Below, piece by piece: positions 43,345 through 51,509 of a DNA stretch of 52,724 nucleotides (within the stretch, counting starts at the first letter, position 1; each line of letters begins with the position of its first letter). The stretch is from assembly GCA_009937635.1 (NCBI GenBank), contig JAACFF010000004.1, forward strand, positions 1 through 52,724, written 5' to 3'. A model generated the notes under the pieces. The model was not told where the DNA came from, made no database searches, and worked only from the letters and a program-made list of their open reading frames with translations. This DNA comes from Chloroflexota bacterium. Lineage in GTDB: Bacteria > Chloroflexota > Anaerolineae > Promineifilales > Promineifilaceae. The translations under genes and the position numbers were made by a program.

Positions 43345-45168
43345 CTACGAACTCCACGCTTTTGCTAAGCCTTGGGTTGTTCCGTAGGAGGCTTCGCGCT
43401 CGCGGCGGAATTGGCGCGTGTAGAGGTTGTAGTAGAGCCCTTGAGCGCGGATGAGATCGGCGTGGGAGCCCGATTCGGCGATACGGCCGTTTTCGATGAC
43501 CAGGATGCGGTCGGCGCGCTTGATGGTGCTTAAGCGGTGGGCGATGATGAAGCTGGTACGTCCTTTCATCATCACTTCCATGCCCCGTTGGATCAAGGCT
43601 TCCGTTAATGTGTCCACTGAACTCGTGGCTTCGTCCATGATGAAGATATCAGGCTGAGCCAGAATAGCGCGGGCCAGGCTGACCAGTTGTTTTTGTCCCA
43701 CTGAGAGCAGATTGCCTCCCTCCCCTACTTCCTCATCATACCCATTTTCCAGGGTGATGATGAACTCATGCGCACCGGCCAGCTTAGCTGCCTCAACTAT
43801 CTCCTCGTCGCTGGCATCAAGACGGCCGTAACGCAAATTCTCACGCACCGTGCCAGAGAAAAGATGCGGCGTTTGCAAGACCATACCCACGCGAGACTGC
43901 ACCGCGAATTGCGTCAGCTCGGTGTAATCTGCGCCATTGAAGAGAATACGACCGTGCTGCGGTTCGTAGAAGCGGCAAAGCAGGTTGACGATGGTCGACT
44001 TGCCGCTGCCTGTAGATCCTACCAGGGCGATAGTCTCCCCTTCATTGACGAGCAGGTTAAAGTCCTGCAAGACGGGTTTGCCATCTTCATAATAGAAATC
44101 GACGTGATCGAATAGGATATCTCCGCGAATATTCTCCGGCTGGCGGGCTCCTGGTGCATCCTGGATGTCGGGCACGGCGTCGATGAGGGAAAAGGCGCGT
44201 TCGCCGGAAGCGATAGACTGCTGCATCTGCGCGTAAACGCGGGCCATCTCCTGCACGGGCCAGAGCATAAAGGTGATGTAGCCGATAAAGGCCTGGATAT
44301 CGCCCACGCTCATCGTGCCCGCCACCGCTTGCAAACCGCCAAACCAGATCACAGCGCCCACGCCAAAGGCGGTGATCAACTGCACGATGGGTAAGAATAG
44401 GGCGGAGAGCCAGGCCGCGCGGTAGGAGGCCTGGTACATGTCCATGGACAATCCCTGAAACTCCTGCAAGTCTTGTTCTTCGCGCGCCAGCGACTTGGTG
44501 ACGCGCACGCCGGTGATGTTTTCATTGTAAGCACCGGTGATCTTGGAGTTGATCATGCGCACCCGCCGGAACTCGGTCAGAATGTGGCGCTTGAATTCAA
44601 AGGCGACGACGATCAAGATGGGGATTGTGACCAGGACGATCAGCGCCATCCTCCAGTTGATGATGAACATGAAGATCATCGAAACGGTGACGCTCATGAC
44701 GCCCCAGGTGACGTCGAGCAAGCCCCAGGAGACGAGTTCGGCGATCCTTTCCGTGTCGGAGGTGACGCGCGAGATGATCCAGCCTACAGGCGTGCGGTCA
44801 AAATAGGAAAAGGAAAGCCCTTGCAGATGGTTGAACATCCTGCGCCGCAGATCGTATCGGATGCGTTCGCCCAAAATGCCGGCGAAATAGATAAAGCCAA
44901 ATACGAGCGCCGATTGCACGAGAATGAGCACTGCATAGACAGAGAGATACCGGACCAGCAACTGCGCATCTTCGCCCAGGATGGCGTTGTCGATGATAAG
45001 CTTCGAAATATAGGTGAAGATAGCGTCGTTGAGCGCCACCAGAGCGATGGCCACCAGGAAGCCAACGAGCATGGGCCAGTAGGGCAAAGCCTGCTTCAAG
45101 ATACGCAGTACAGTTTGTCCATTAAACTGGGTTTCAAATTCTTCTTCTTCGAAAGTGTCGATACTCAT
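43345..45168 (-). CDS. ABC exporter half-transporter, subunit with canonical Walker B glutamate
   Basis: 607 residues: six membrane helices (about 30-320) and an ATPase domain with Walker A GSTGSGKS (384-391), a signature altered to LSVGQ (488-492), Walker B IFIMDE with the catalytic E513, and the H-loop IIAHRLST. Together with the gene just upstream it forms a heterodimeric type IV exporter of the TM287/288 or BmrCD kind. The altered signature faces the partner's degenerate site. The region before the start is an AGTCGGGTAGTC repeat array and has no ribosome-binding site. Confidence 0.93.
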   Translation of the reverse strand: MSIDTFEEEEFETQFNGQTVLRILKQALPYWPMLVGFLVAIALVALNDAIFTYISKLIIDNAILGEDAQLLVRYLSVYAVLILVQSALVFGFIYFAGILGERIRYDLRRRMFNHLQGLSFSYFDRTPVGWIISRVTSDTERIAELVSWGLLDVTWGVMSVTVSMIFMFIINWRMALIVLVTIPILIVVAFEFKRHILTEFRRVRMINSKITGAYNENITGVRVTKSLAREEQDLQEFQGLSMDMYQASYRAAWLSALFLPIVQLITAFGVGAVIWFGGLQAVAGTMSVGDIQAFIGYITFMLWPVQEMARVYAQMQQSIASGERAFSLIDAVPDIQDAPGARQPENIRGDILFDHVDFYYEDGKPVLQDFNLLVNEGETIALVGSTGSGKSTIVNLLCRFYEPQHGRILFNGADYTELTQFAVQSRVGMVLQTPHLFSGTVRENLRYGRLDASDEEIVEAAKLAGAHEFIITLENGYDEEVGEGGNLLSVGQKQLVSLARAILAQPDIFIMDEATSSVDTLTEALIQRGMEVMMKGRTSFIIAHRLSTIKRADRILVIENGRIAESGSHADLIRAQGLYYNLYTRQFRREREASYGTTQGLAKAWSS

Positions 45169-45258
45169 TAGTCGGGTAGTCGTTAGTCGAGTAGTCGTTA
45201 GTCGTTTAGTCGAGTGGTTTGACCATTAGACTACGAGACCACTGGACTACAAGACTAC
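45169..45258. repeat. AGTCGGGTAGTC repeat array, partly inverted
   Basis: Between the two ABC exporter genes: about five copies of GTAGTCGTTAGTCG-like words, then their imperfect reverse complement (GACTACGAGACCACTGGACT, ending AAGACTACCC). The right end supplies the last codons and stop of the upstream ABC gene (GTAGTCTTGTAG on the minus strand), and the left end abuts the start of the next. As RNA the array would fold into a long hairpin between two co-transcribed genes. Confidence 0.75.
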
Positions 45259-47073
45259 CCCCGCCAAATCTTGCGCTAGTTCATCTTCTATACGTGCTTG
45301 TAAATAAAATATCTGCTGGTAGGGTCCTTCGGCCTCCAGCAGTTCTTCATGCGCGCCGCATTGTACGACGCGCCCTTTGTCTAAAACGAGAATGAGATCG
45401 GCGTTCATCACGGTCTGGATGCGGTGGGCAATGATGAAGGTTGTGCGTCCCGGTATGAGCTGCTCCAGGGCATCGCGGATGGCCGCTTCCGTCTCCATGT
45501 CCACCGACGAAGTGGCGTCGTCGAGAATGAGAATGCACGGATCTTTGAGCAAGGTGCGGGCCAGGGTGATGCGCTGCTTCTGCCCGCCGGAGAGGGTCAC
45601 CCCTTTTTCGCCGACGATGGTGTTGTACCCTTCAGAGAAAGTGAGGATGACCTCATGGATGGAAGCAGCGCGGGCGGCCGCTTCTATTTCTTCGGCCGTT
45701 ATTTCCCGGCCGACCCCGTAGCTGATGTTCTCGCGAATGGTGCGCGAGAAGAGAAAAGGCTCTTGCTGCACGATGCCAATCTGGCGGCGCAGATAGTGGC
45801 GCGGGTACTCGCGTAATTCGATGTCGTCCAGGGTGATACGGCCGTCCGTGTATTCGTAAAAGCGGGGCAGCAAATTGACCAGCGAGGTCTTGCCCGATCC
45901 GGTGCCGCCGATGAGTGCTACCGATTGGCCCGCTGCGCATTCAAAGCTGATATCACGCAACACGGTGGCTTCGCTGCCATATTCAAAGCAGACATGTTCA
46001 AAACGAATGTCACCGCGCAAGCCGCCATCGGGCTGGATAGTGCCCACGTATAGCGGCTCCCGGTCTTCCTTGATGATCTCGCGCACGCGCGAGAAGGAGA
46101 CCATGCCCATAGACATCTGCACTATCAGACGGCCGAGGTTGCGCATGGGCCAGAGCAGCCAGCCCAAGAGGCCGATGTAGGCCAGGTAAGTGCCCAGGGT
46201 GATGGTACCGTTGATAGCCATCATGGCCCCCACGAAGAAGCCGATCAACATCTGCGCCCCAACGAGGATATCCGTTGAGGGCCAGTAAACGGCGTGCATC
46301 ATCAACAATCTTTTACCCCGTTGGAAACGTTCCTGGTTGTCCGCTTCGAACTTATCTTCTTCGTACTCGCGTCGGGCAAAGGCGCGTACAACGCGAATGC
46401 CGGTCAGGTTTTCTTGCAGCGTGGTCGACAGCTTCGCTTCCTGCTCCTGGAAGCGCTCGTAACGCTCGCTGATCTTGCTGAAGAAGAAGATGGAGACGAT
46501 GAGGACGATGGGAATGACAACCACGGAGATCAGGGCCAACTGCACGTTGAGTGAGAGCAAGGCGACAAAGTTGACCAGGAAGAGGGTGACAATACGGCCG
46601 GCGCCGATGGCCTGCTCGGCGTAGAAGCGGCGCATGGCGTCGACATCGGAGGTGGCGCGCTGGATCAATTCGCCGGTGGAGGTGCGGTCGTGGTAGGCAA
46701 AGGAAAGGCGCTGGATGTGATCGTAGAGATAATCGCGCAAGCGAACGGTCGCCCCTTCCGCCGCCTCAGCGGCCCAACGGCCGCTGAGGAAGGTGAATGT
46801 ACCTTGCAGCAGGGCTAAGAGGATAAAGCCCAGGGCGATCCAGGGCAGTTGGCGAACTTTGTCGGAATCGCCGAGTATATTGTCAGTGTAGTAACGCAGG
46901 AGGTAAAAGAAGCCGGTATGGAAAACGGCCGCAAGGCCAATGCTGATCGTGGCCGCGACGAAGAGCCAGCGGTAGCCGGTGAGCATGCGCCACAAACCAA
47001 GCAAGCGGTTATCGGTGACTGTCTGCTTGAGGTCGAAAGTGGGCTTGTCACTAAGCACAACATTATTGACCAT
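45247..47073 (-). CDS. ABC exporter half-transporter, subunit with degenerate Walker B
   Basis: About 608 residues (numbered from a TTG two codons earlier). Membrane domain to about 335; Walker A GGTGSGKT (391-398), canonical signature LSGGQ (496-500), Walker B ILILDD where the catalytic glutamate is replaced by D521, and IIAHRIQT. Such an Asp marks the degenerate subunit of heterodimeric ABC exporters. First gene of the pair. ATG 47073 is preferred over the TTG at 47079. Substrates of such exporters range from drugs to lipids; none can be assigned here. Confidence 0.93.
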   Translation of the reverse strand: MVNNVVLSDKPTFDLKQTVTDNRLLGLWRMLTGYRWLFVAATISIGLAAVFHTGFFYLLRYYTDNILGDSDKVRQLPWIALGFILLALLQGTFTFLSGRWAAEAAEGATVRLRDYLYDHIQRLSFAYHDRTSTGELIQRATSDVDAMRRFYAEQAIGAGRIVTLFLVNFVALLSLNVQLALISVVVIPIVLIVSIFFFSKISERYERFQEQEAKLSTTLQENLTGIRVVRAFARREYEEDKFEADNQERFQRGKRLLMMHAVYWPSTDILVGAQMLIGFFVGAMMAINGTITLGTYLAYIGLLGWLLWPMRNLGRLIVQMSMGMVSFSRVREIIKEDREPLYVGTIQPDGGLRGDIRFEHVCFEYGSEATVLRDISFECAAGQSVALIGGTGSGKTSLVNLLPRFYEYTDGRITLDDIELREYPRHYLRRQIGIVQQEPFLFSRTIRENISYGVGREITAEEIEAAARAASIHEVILTFSEGYNTIVGEKGVTLSGGQKQRITLARTLLKDPCILILDDATSSVDMETEAAIRDALEQLIPGRTTFIIAHRIQTVMNADLILVLDKGRVVQCGAHEELLEAEGPYQQIFYLQARIEDELAQDLAGVVL

Positions 47074-47134
47074 AGGCAAGAGATGATACTTGATCTGGGT
47101 TGTTGGATCAATCAGCTGTCACAAATTAGGTGGC

Positions 47135-47174
47135 AGGAGTCAGGTATCAGACTGACACCTAATACCTGACTCCT
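47135..47174. repeat. Hairpin of the GTCAGGTATCAG family
   Basis: AGGAGTCAGGTAT (47135-47147) and ATACCTGACTCCT (47162-47174) pair perfectly across a 14-base loop. It lies upstream of the ABC exporter pair (minus) and before the GIY-YIG-like gene (plus), i.e. between divergent genes, where a terminator would not be expected. Confidence 0.75.
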
Positions 47175-47280
47175 CATCGCTAGCTTTGGCGGTATTTGCG
47201 GTTACGGCTGCCACCTGTACCATATAGAAGTAAGCTGTAATGCTAATATTCGAGTAGGATCATATCGTGCAATATCTAGT

Positions 47281-48075
47281 ATGAATCAGAGTTCTCTCTT
47301 CCAATTGTTTGTACTAATCTCGCTCATTGATTTGCAGGAGCAGGCAACCCCTGACGCCATATTCGCCAATCTAATGAAAAGTCGCTATTTGATGACTGCG
47401 GTAGATAGGGATGCGTTCGATGACGCGCTGAACGATTTGCTAGTTGCAGAACATTTAGCATGGTCCAGCCATCATCCAGATGCCGTTGAAGTTGAATATT
47501 CAGCGTATGGCCTTTTACGGAGCTTATGCGCGGATATTTCGCTGGCCGATGTTTCGCCGCATGGGCTCGAAAGAATAAAAGAAGTGCAAGCTTATGCAGA
47601 CGAAGTATTTGAAGAAGAAGCGGAAGCGATAAACGTACCTCAAGAAATGGGGGCCTGGCAAACCAGGTCGGAGATCGAGGCCGCGTTGCTTCTAGAAAAA
47701 AAGCGCGCGGAAACGTTTGGCTACCCGTACGATATCCTTCTGCAAGCGCGTGAAACCAAACAAGGCAATCGCAAAGTCTATGTCGTCTTGCTTGACAATG
47801 AAGTTCGTAATCGACGCAGAGTTAAAACGGGAACGGATCCAGATTTACCCACGGTTTACGTGGGCATGACCAGTCTCTCTATAGAAGCGAGATTTCAAAA
47901 TCACAAGAACAATCATCAAGCGGGAAGAGGTTATGTGCGTGATTATGGCCTTCGCCTGCTGCCCACGCTTTACGAAGCCTATAATCCCATGCCCTACAAA
48001 CTGGCCCAACAAGCAGAAGCAGCCCTGGCCGAGAAACTGAGATTGGAAGGGTATACAGTTTTGGGAGGGCATTAA
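47281..48075 (+). CDS. Protein with C-terminal GIY-YIG-like nuclease domain
   Basis: 264 residues. The first 125 are acidic and helical with no match I know. From about 160 on, VYVVLLDNE, TVYVGMTSLSIEARFQNHKN and EAALAEKLRLEGYTVLGGH follow the GIY-YIG order: VYV in place of GIY, YVG for YIG, the conserved arginine in EARFQNHK and the metal-binding glutamate in AEKLR. Family members cut or repair DNA, or act in restriction and mobile elements. No methylase, intron or other partner gene is near. The ATG at 47281 has no strong ribosome-binding site. Confidence 0.7.
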   Translation: MNQSSLFQLFVLISLIDLQEQATPDAIFANLMKSRYLMTAVDRDAFDDALNDLLVAEHLAWSSHHPDAVEVEYSAYGLLRSLCADISLADVSPHGLERIKEVQAYADEVFEEEAEAINVPQEMGAWQTRSEIEAALLLEKKRAETFGYPYDILLQARETKQGNRKVYVVLLDNEVRNRRRVKTGTDPDLPTVYVGMTSLSIEARFQNHKNNHQAGRGYVRDYGLRLLPTLYEAYNPMPYKLAQQAEAALAEKLRLEGYTVLGGH

Positions 48076-48081
48076 AAGCAA

Positions 48082-48117
48082 AAGCGATGGCGACTTCTCG
48101 AAAAGTTGCTATCGCTT
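48082..48117 (+). terminator. Hairpin downstream of the GIY-YIG-like gene
   Basis: AAGCGATGGCGACTT (48082-48096) and AAGTTGCTATCGCTT (48103-48117) form a 15-bp stem with two G-U pairs around a six-base loop. It starts six bases after the stop codon. No T-run follows, but location and stability fit a terminator or mRNA-stabilising stem. Confidence 0.6.
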
Positions 48118-48177
48118 GGCCGCCGGCGATTCGTGTGCTCATTTTCTATGCTCCTCAAGAAATAGGTGTCAGGGGAT

Positions 48178-48202
48178 AGCTGATAGCTGACAGCTATCAG
48201 CT
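48178..48202. repeat. Hairpin of the GCTGATAGCTGACAGCT family
   Basis: AGCTGATAGCT (48178-48188) and AGCTATCAGCT (48192-48202) pair perfectly with a three-base loop; AATAGGTGTCAGG just upstream (48161-48173) is the other repeat word. It lies between the convergent GIY-YIG-like and ABM-like genes and could act as a two-way terminator. Confidence 0.7.
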
Positions 48203-48221
48203 AACCTACCCGGTCTCCGGT

Positions 48222-48524
48222 TTAAGTCTCAATGGTATAGTATTCATTCCTTCCCGATTCGATTAAGCCCTCGATAGGTGATGGCCCTTCGGCGGCATCC
48301 ATAGCGGCGAAGACAGCTATACGGAACTGTTCTAGTGCGGCCAGGCTCTCGTGGGTTGTTTCCAACACGACTGTGTCGAACGGACCGCTAATGTCAGTCA
48401 AAATCCTGGGTTGTACCGCTTCCATTTGTTCAGCGGGCATACCACCGGTCGATTGTTGGAATGCGGCTACGAGATCATTTGCTTTGCCAAATTTGGCCTG
48501 AAAAACGGCGCGGTGCAAGATCAT
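48222..48524 (-). CDS. Dimeric alpha/beta-barrel (ABM-like) small protein
   Basis: 100 residues. MILHRAVFQAKFGKANDLVA is the first strand and helix of the ferredoxin-like ABM fold, followed by VLETTHESLAALEQFRIAVF and a short ESGRNEYYTIE end. Members include small monooxygenases and stress proteins such as those of the NIPSNAP type; no catalytic residue is evident. AAGGAG lies eight bases upstream of the ATG. Stand-alone gene. Confidence 0.75.
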   Translation of the reverse strand: MILHRAVFQAKFGKANDLVAAFQQSTGGMPAEQMEAVQPRILTDISGPFDTVVLETTHESLAALEQFRIAVFAAMDAAEGPSPIEGLIESGRNEYYTIET

Positions 48525-48829
48525 AATTTTTCTCCTTATGATGGCGGACGCGGGCAGTTGGACAAGATCAGCGAAAACATAGGTGCATTTATTGTTCGCA
48601 GCAGAATGTCATATTCGTGCAGCGTCCTCAGGGCAGTAAAAAGTTCAGCTTTGGCTGAGAACAGAGACTCTGGTCGGGATTTTTGAAGCCTCGTGTGAAT
48701 GGATAGTATTATAAGGAATATTTAAACAGAAGCAAACTTGGCGACTCGGAAGACGGCCGTTTACTCTTTGCTGCGGTCAACGCGTCGTGTCTAATCGTAC
48801 GCCTATCGCCTGGCATGGTATCCACCCCT
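48525..48829. other. 305-bp region without a gene
   Basis: Between the ABM-like gene and the SagB-fusion gene I see no reading frame with family resemblance and no strong hairpin. It contains one ACGGCCGT (48753-48760). Confidence 0.5.
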
Positions 48830-49996
48830 TCACAGCTTTCCCGCGGCGAGCATGTAGATCGCGGCTTCCTCCTGCCCATCCACGCCGAGCAAGGCATTGA
48901 GGTCCTCGTCTAGGAAAGCACCTACCGCACAGGCGCCCAGGCCCATTGAGGTCCCGGCCAGGTACAGATTCTGGCCCAGATGCCCCGCCTCTATCAAGGC
49001 GTAGCGGTATGAACGCTCCTGGTATTTCCAGCGCAATCGCTGGAAGATCGCGGTAAAGACGATCACCAGGTTGGCCTGGCCCAGAAACTCCTGCATCAAA
49101 CCATGCTTCACAATCTCGCCCCGTAGATCCCCGGCGTGCAGCAATTCCAGGGCGTGTTCTAGCACGGCGTAGTGATAAAGGCCTGGTTCCAGGCCCTCCA
49201 CGCGATGAATCAGTAAATAGGCCTCGATGGGGTACAGCGCGCCGGCTGAAGGGGCAGACCGCAGTTTATGTCCCCAGCTTTCGCCGGTTATCCCACCCGT
49301 ATGGTAAAGCAGCGTTGAGAGCTCTTCAAGGGTCATGGCCTGAGCGGAGTAGTTCCGCCTCGATCTCCGGCGCTGGATAGCCTCTTCGGTGGACAAGCCC
49401 AAAAATTCCCCAGGAGGGGGTAGAGAAATCCTTTGCGCCGAGGGGTATTCTTTGTACTGGGGAGGCTGGCGGCCCCAGTCGGAAACAGCAGCCAATAGGC
49501 TCAGCAGCTTGGGCTTGCTCCATTCGTGGTACATGATTCCCACGTCTCCTCCATAGGGCAGGTCTGGCTCAGGGCGCAGTAAACGCCCCAGAGCGAGGCC
49601 CAGGCCTCCGCCTAGCGCCAGGGGAATGAAGTCCCGCCGGGATAGTCGAAGACGGCCGCCTAACCACGAGGCTCCTGACGGCCTGCCTTCCTCTTTATCT
49701 GTGCGCGCTTTCTGCGGTGGCTTGACCCGTCGCCTGGTATCGGCCGTAACAGAACGACGTACTCTGGGGTGCCCCCTCAGCCGCCAGCGAGTGTAAGAGC
49801 GTAACCGGCCCCAGTGGAGAGCGACATGGGCCAGGCCCAGGACGGCCAGAATGTAGCCCGCGTACTTATGGTAGACGAAGTCGTTCAAATCCCATAAGTC
49901 TGACACCAGCCCAGTGGCAGCGGTAACCGTGGCCACAACCAATAAGAGTGCGCTGATCAGATAGCCGAGATCGTGCCGGCTCAACGAAATATTCAT
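48830..49996 (-). CDS. Membrane cytochrome-like/SagB-type nitroreductase fusion
   Basis: About 388 residues (numbered from a GTG three codons earlier). Two or three N-terminal helices (about 12-66) carry histidines H46, H60 and H64 in FVYHKYAGYILAVLGLAHVALHW, resembling the DUF4405 heme-binding membrane module. A basic linker follows, then a twin-arginine-like LSRRDFIPLALGGGLGLALG (121-140). The rest is a SagB/ThcOx-type flavin domain: EAIQRRRSRRNYS (FMN phosphate contacts), APSAGALYPIEAYLL, AGHLGQNLYLAGTSMGLGAC and AVGAFLDEDLNALLG. SagB enzymes oxidise azolines in peptide natural products; no YcaO gene is near. The fusion could feed electrons from the flavin to a membrane cytochrome. AGGTGAG before ATG 49996 decides the start. 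Confidence 0.85.
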   Translation of the reverse strand: MNISLSRHDLGYLISALLLVVATVTAATGLVSDLWDLNDFVYHKYAGYILAVLGLAHVALHWGRLRSYTRWRLRGHPRVRRSVTADTRRRVKPPQKARTDKEEGRPSGASWLGGRLRLSRRDFIPLALGGGLGLALGRLLRPEPDLPYGGDVGIMYHEWSKPKLLSLLAAVSDWGRQPPQYKEYPSAQRISLPPPGEFLGLSTEEAIQRRRSRRNYSAQAMTLEELSTLLYHTGGITGESWGHKLRSAPSAGALYPIEAYLLIHRVEGLEPGLYHYAVLEHALELLHAGDLRGEIVKHGLMQEFLGQANLVIVFTAIFQRLRWKYQERSYRYALIEAGHLGQNLYLAGTSMGLGACAVGAFLDEDLNALLGVDGQEEAAIYMLAAGKL

Positions 49997-50013
49997 AATT
50001 CTCACCTAAGAGA

Positions 50014-50019
50014 ATTATA
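50014..50019 (-). promoter_or_regulatory. Possible -10 box of the SagB-fusion gene
   Basis: TATAAT on the minus strand, 18 bases before the ATG at 49996, which would leave a leader of about ten bases including the AGGTGAG. No good -35 hexamer is visible, so this is tentative. Confidence 0.35.
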
Positions 50020-50209
50020 GTCCATAATTGCCGTGGTTGAGCGAGGATCAGCTATGATGATTGTAGAATGAGCACCAGGTTCTCGCTTCTAACACGCGGA
50101 CAATAAATGTAATTCTAATACTGCTGAAGTAAAACAAAGGTAGGAATGGCTAGTGTCCGCTTCCTGAATGCACATACAGGTATTCTGTTCGACTGACTCG
50201 GAGGACGAC

Positions 50210-50449
50210 ATGGAAAAGATAATTAGTGAGTTCAAAGTGATCGAAACAGAGGACGGGTTCCGTATTGAGATCAAGGGGGATAAAGAATCCATCCGCAGGA
50301 TGATCCACTTCATGGATCCCACAAGCTTCTTTAGCGGCAAAAGACCACACGGCCGTCATTACCGGTTTGACTTCGGTCCTGACTTTTGGTCTGGATTTAA
50401 CGGCTGGTGCGGTTCCTGGCGGGAGCAGGGCAAAACAAAGCGCGCATAA
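50210..50449 (+). CDS. Small acidic-to-basic protein, unknown function
   Basis: 79 residues: IISEFKVIETEDGFRIEIKG and DKESIRRMIHFMDPTSFFSG look like a small beta-alpha fold, followed by a flexible FDFGPDFWSGFNGWCGSW end rich in aromatic residues. I do not recognise it. GGAGG six bases before the ATG at 50210 is strong, better than the earlier ATG at 50168, which lacks one. Divergent from the SagB fusion. Confidence 0.6.
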   Translation: MEKIISEFKVIETEDGFRIEIKGDKESIRRMIHFMDPTSFFSGKRPHGRHYRFDFGPDFWSGFNGWCGSWREQGKTKRA

Positions 50450-50598
50450 CCAGAAGCCCGTTATCAAGCACACGAGCAATGTGGCGTGACGCCGGCCTGA
50501 TCTCGCTTGATTGCTCTCATTCTCTTAAGCGCCGGGAGATCATGGTCATGGCGGGCGACTCTTGAGATGCTCTTGTCGTCCGACTGCATAAGCTTCCC

Positions 50599-50772
50599 TC
50601 ACCAGCGCCTCGAATTGATGGTCAATGTCCTCGGGTTGGACGAGGCGAATCGGTGCCCACATGCGGGACATGTCCAAAGCGGCTTCAACTCGTCGGCCGT
50701 CTGCTCGTCCATAATAAAGACCATATGGAGAGGGCTATCGGCCGTCAATCCCATATGAACAGAATCAGCCAT
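50599..50772 (-). CDS. Short zinc-ribbon-like protein or fragment
   Basis: 57 residues starting MADSVHMGLTADSPLHMVF; LKPLWTCPACGHRF shows a CPxCGxxF knuckle, but the second cysteine pair is absent, so it may be a fragment. The knuckle resembles the end of DUF5655-like proteins (WTCPRCGRRF). The start has little ribosome-binding support. The rest of the 466-bp gap 50450-50915 shows nothing else. Confidence 0.35.
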   Translation of the reverse strand: MADSVHMGLTADSPLHMVFIMDEQTADELKPLWTCPACGHRFASSNPRTLTINSRRW

Positions 50773-50915
50773 CCCTGTGTAAGGATACTCACACAAGCAC
50801 TTCAACGTAGAAATCGCAAAGGGTTTTACTTAATGGCTGTTTTTGTAGTACCATCTCTCTACGGCTAGATAATAGTTATGCGCACCCCTCAAATCGTTAT
50901 AAAGGGAGGTACTCC

Positions 50916-51437
50916 ATGTATATTACATGTATCACTCATGCAGATGCGCGCGATAAGAAGGCGCATCCGTTTCGAGGCTTGACCGAGCAAGGCTGGCGAG
51001 AAGTGGAAAGAACTGCTGAACGGTTCAGGGAGTTGATTGATGATGAGACGCCGAAGATAAAGGTTGTCGTCAGTTCGCCAAAGGCGCGCTGCGTAGAGAC
51101 GGCTCTCTTGTTTGCTAAAGCAGTCAGCGATCTGACCTCCACATCTGAGATTCAACTGGACGCCAGTCTCAAGGCTGGCTCTATTGGCGGCCATGAGCTG
51201 TTTGATCTGGCCAATAGCGTCAAGGGCAAGCATTTTCTGGTTTCAGCACATGCCGATTTCGCTCGTACCTTGCCAGAGCAAGCCAGGATGATCCCTGAGG
51301 CTGCAAAAGGTGGGTGGTTCACCACCCGACCGGTATTAATCCTGATTAAATATGAGGCTGGGGAGTCTTGGAACTCAGCTAAGGTTCTGGCTTGTGAGGG
51401 CCTTTGGCACGAGGAGTGGCGGAACCTTCTGCAATAG
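50916..51437 (+). CDS. Histidine phosphatase-superfamily protein with altered RHG motif
   Basis: 173 residues in SixA-like order: ITCITHADARD at the start, VVVSSPKARCVETALLFA (second arginine), then FLVSAHADFARTL with the second histidine. The canonical RHG/RHA catalytic start is THA: the histidine H8 is kept, but the preceding arginine that binds phosphate is threonine. Activity may be reduced or the substrate different. GGGAGG nine bases upstream of the ATG is a strong start signal. Stand-alone gene. Confidence 0.75.
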   Translation: MYITCITHADARDKKAHPFRGLTEQGWREVERTAERFRELIDDETPKIKVVVSSPKARCVETALLFAKAVSDLTSTSEIQLDASLKAGSIGGHELFDLANSVKGKHFLVSAHADFARTLPEQARMIPEAAKGGWFTTRPVLILIKYEAGESWNSAKVLACEGLWHEEWRNLLQ

Positions 51438-51509
51438 AGAGTGAGGAGGTTGGGCAGCGCGGAGGGCTTAGGTGAACTGTTCAAATGCGGCCAGACTCTT
51501 ATTAGGTAA

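Noticed and set aside
44473-45171. 232-codon open frame on the plus strand, very rich in Asp, Glu and His
   Set aside because: Antisense to an ABC exporter gene with all family motifs; composition is typical of a shadow frame.
45169-45258. Short direct repeats as a CRISPR array
   Set aside because: Units are 10-14 bases without spacers of constant length and include inverted copies; no cas genes nearby.
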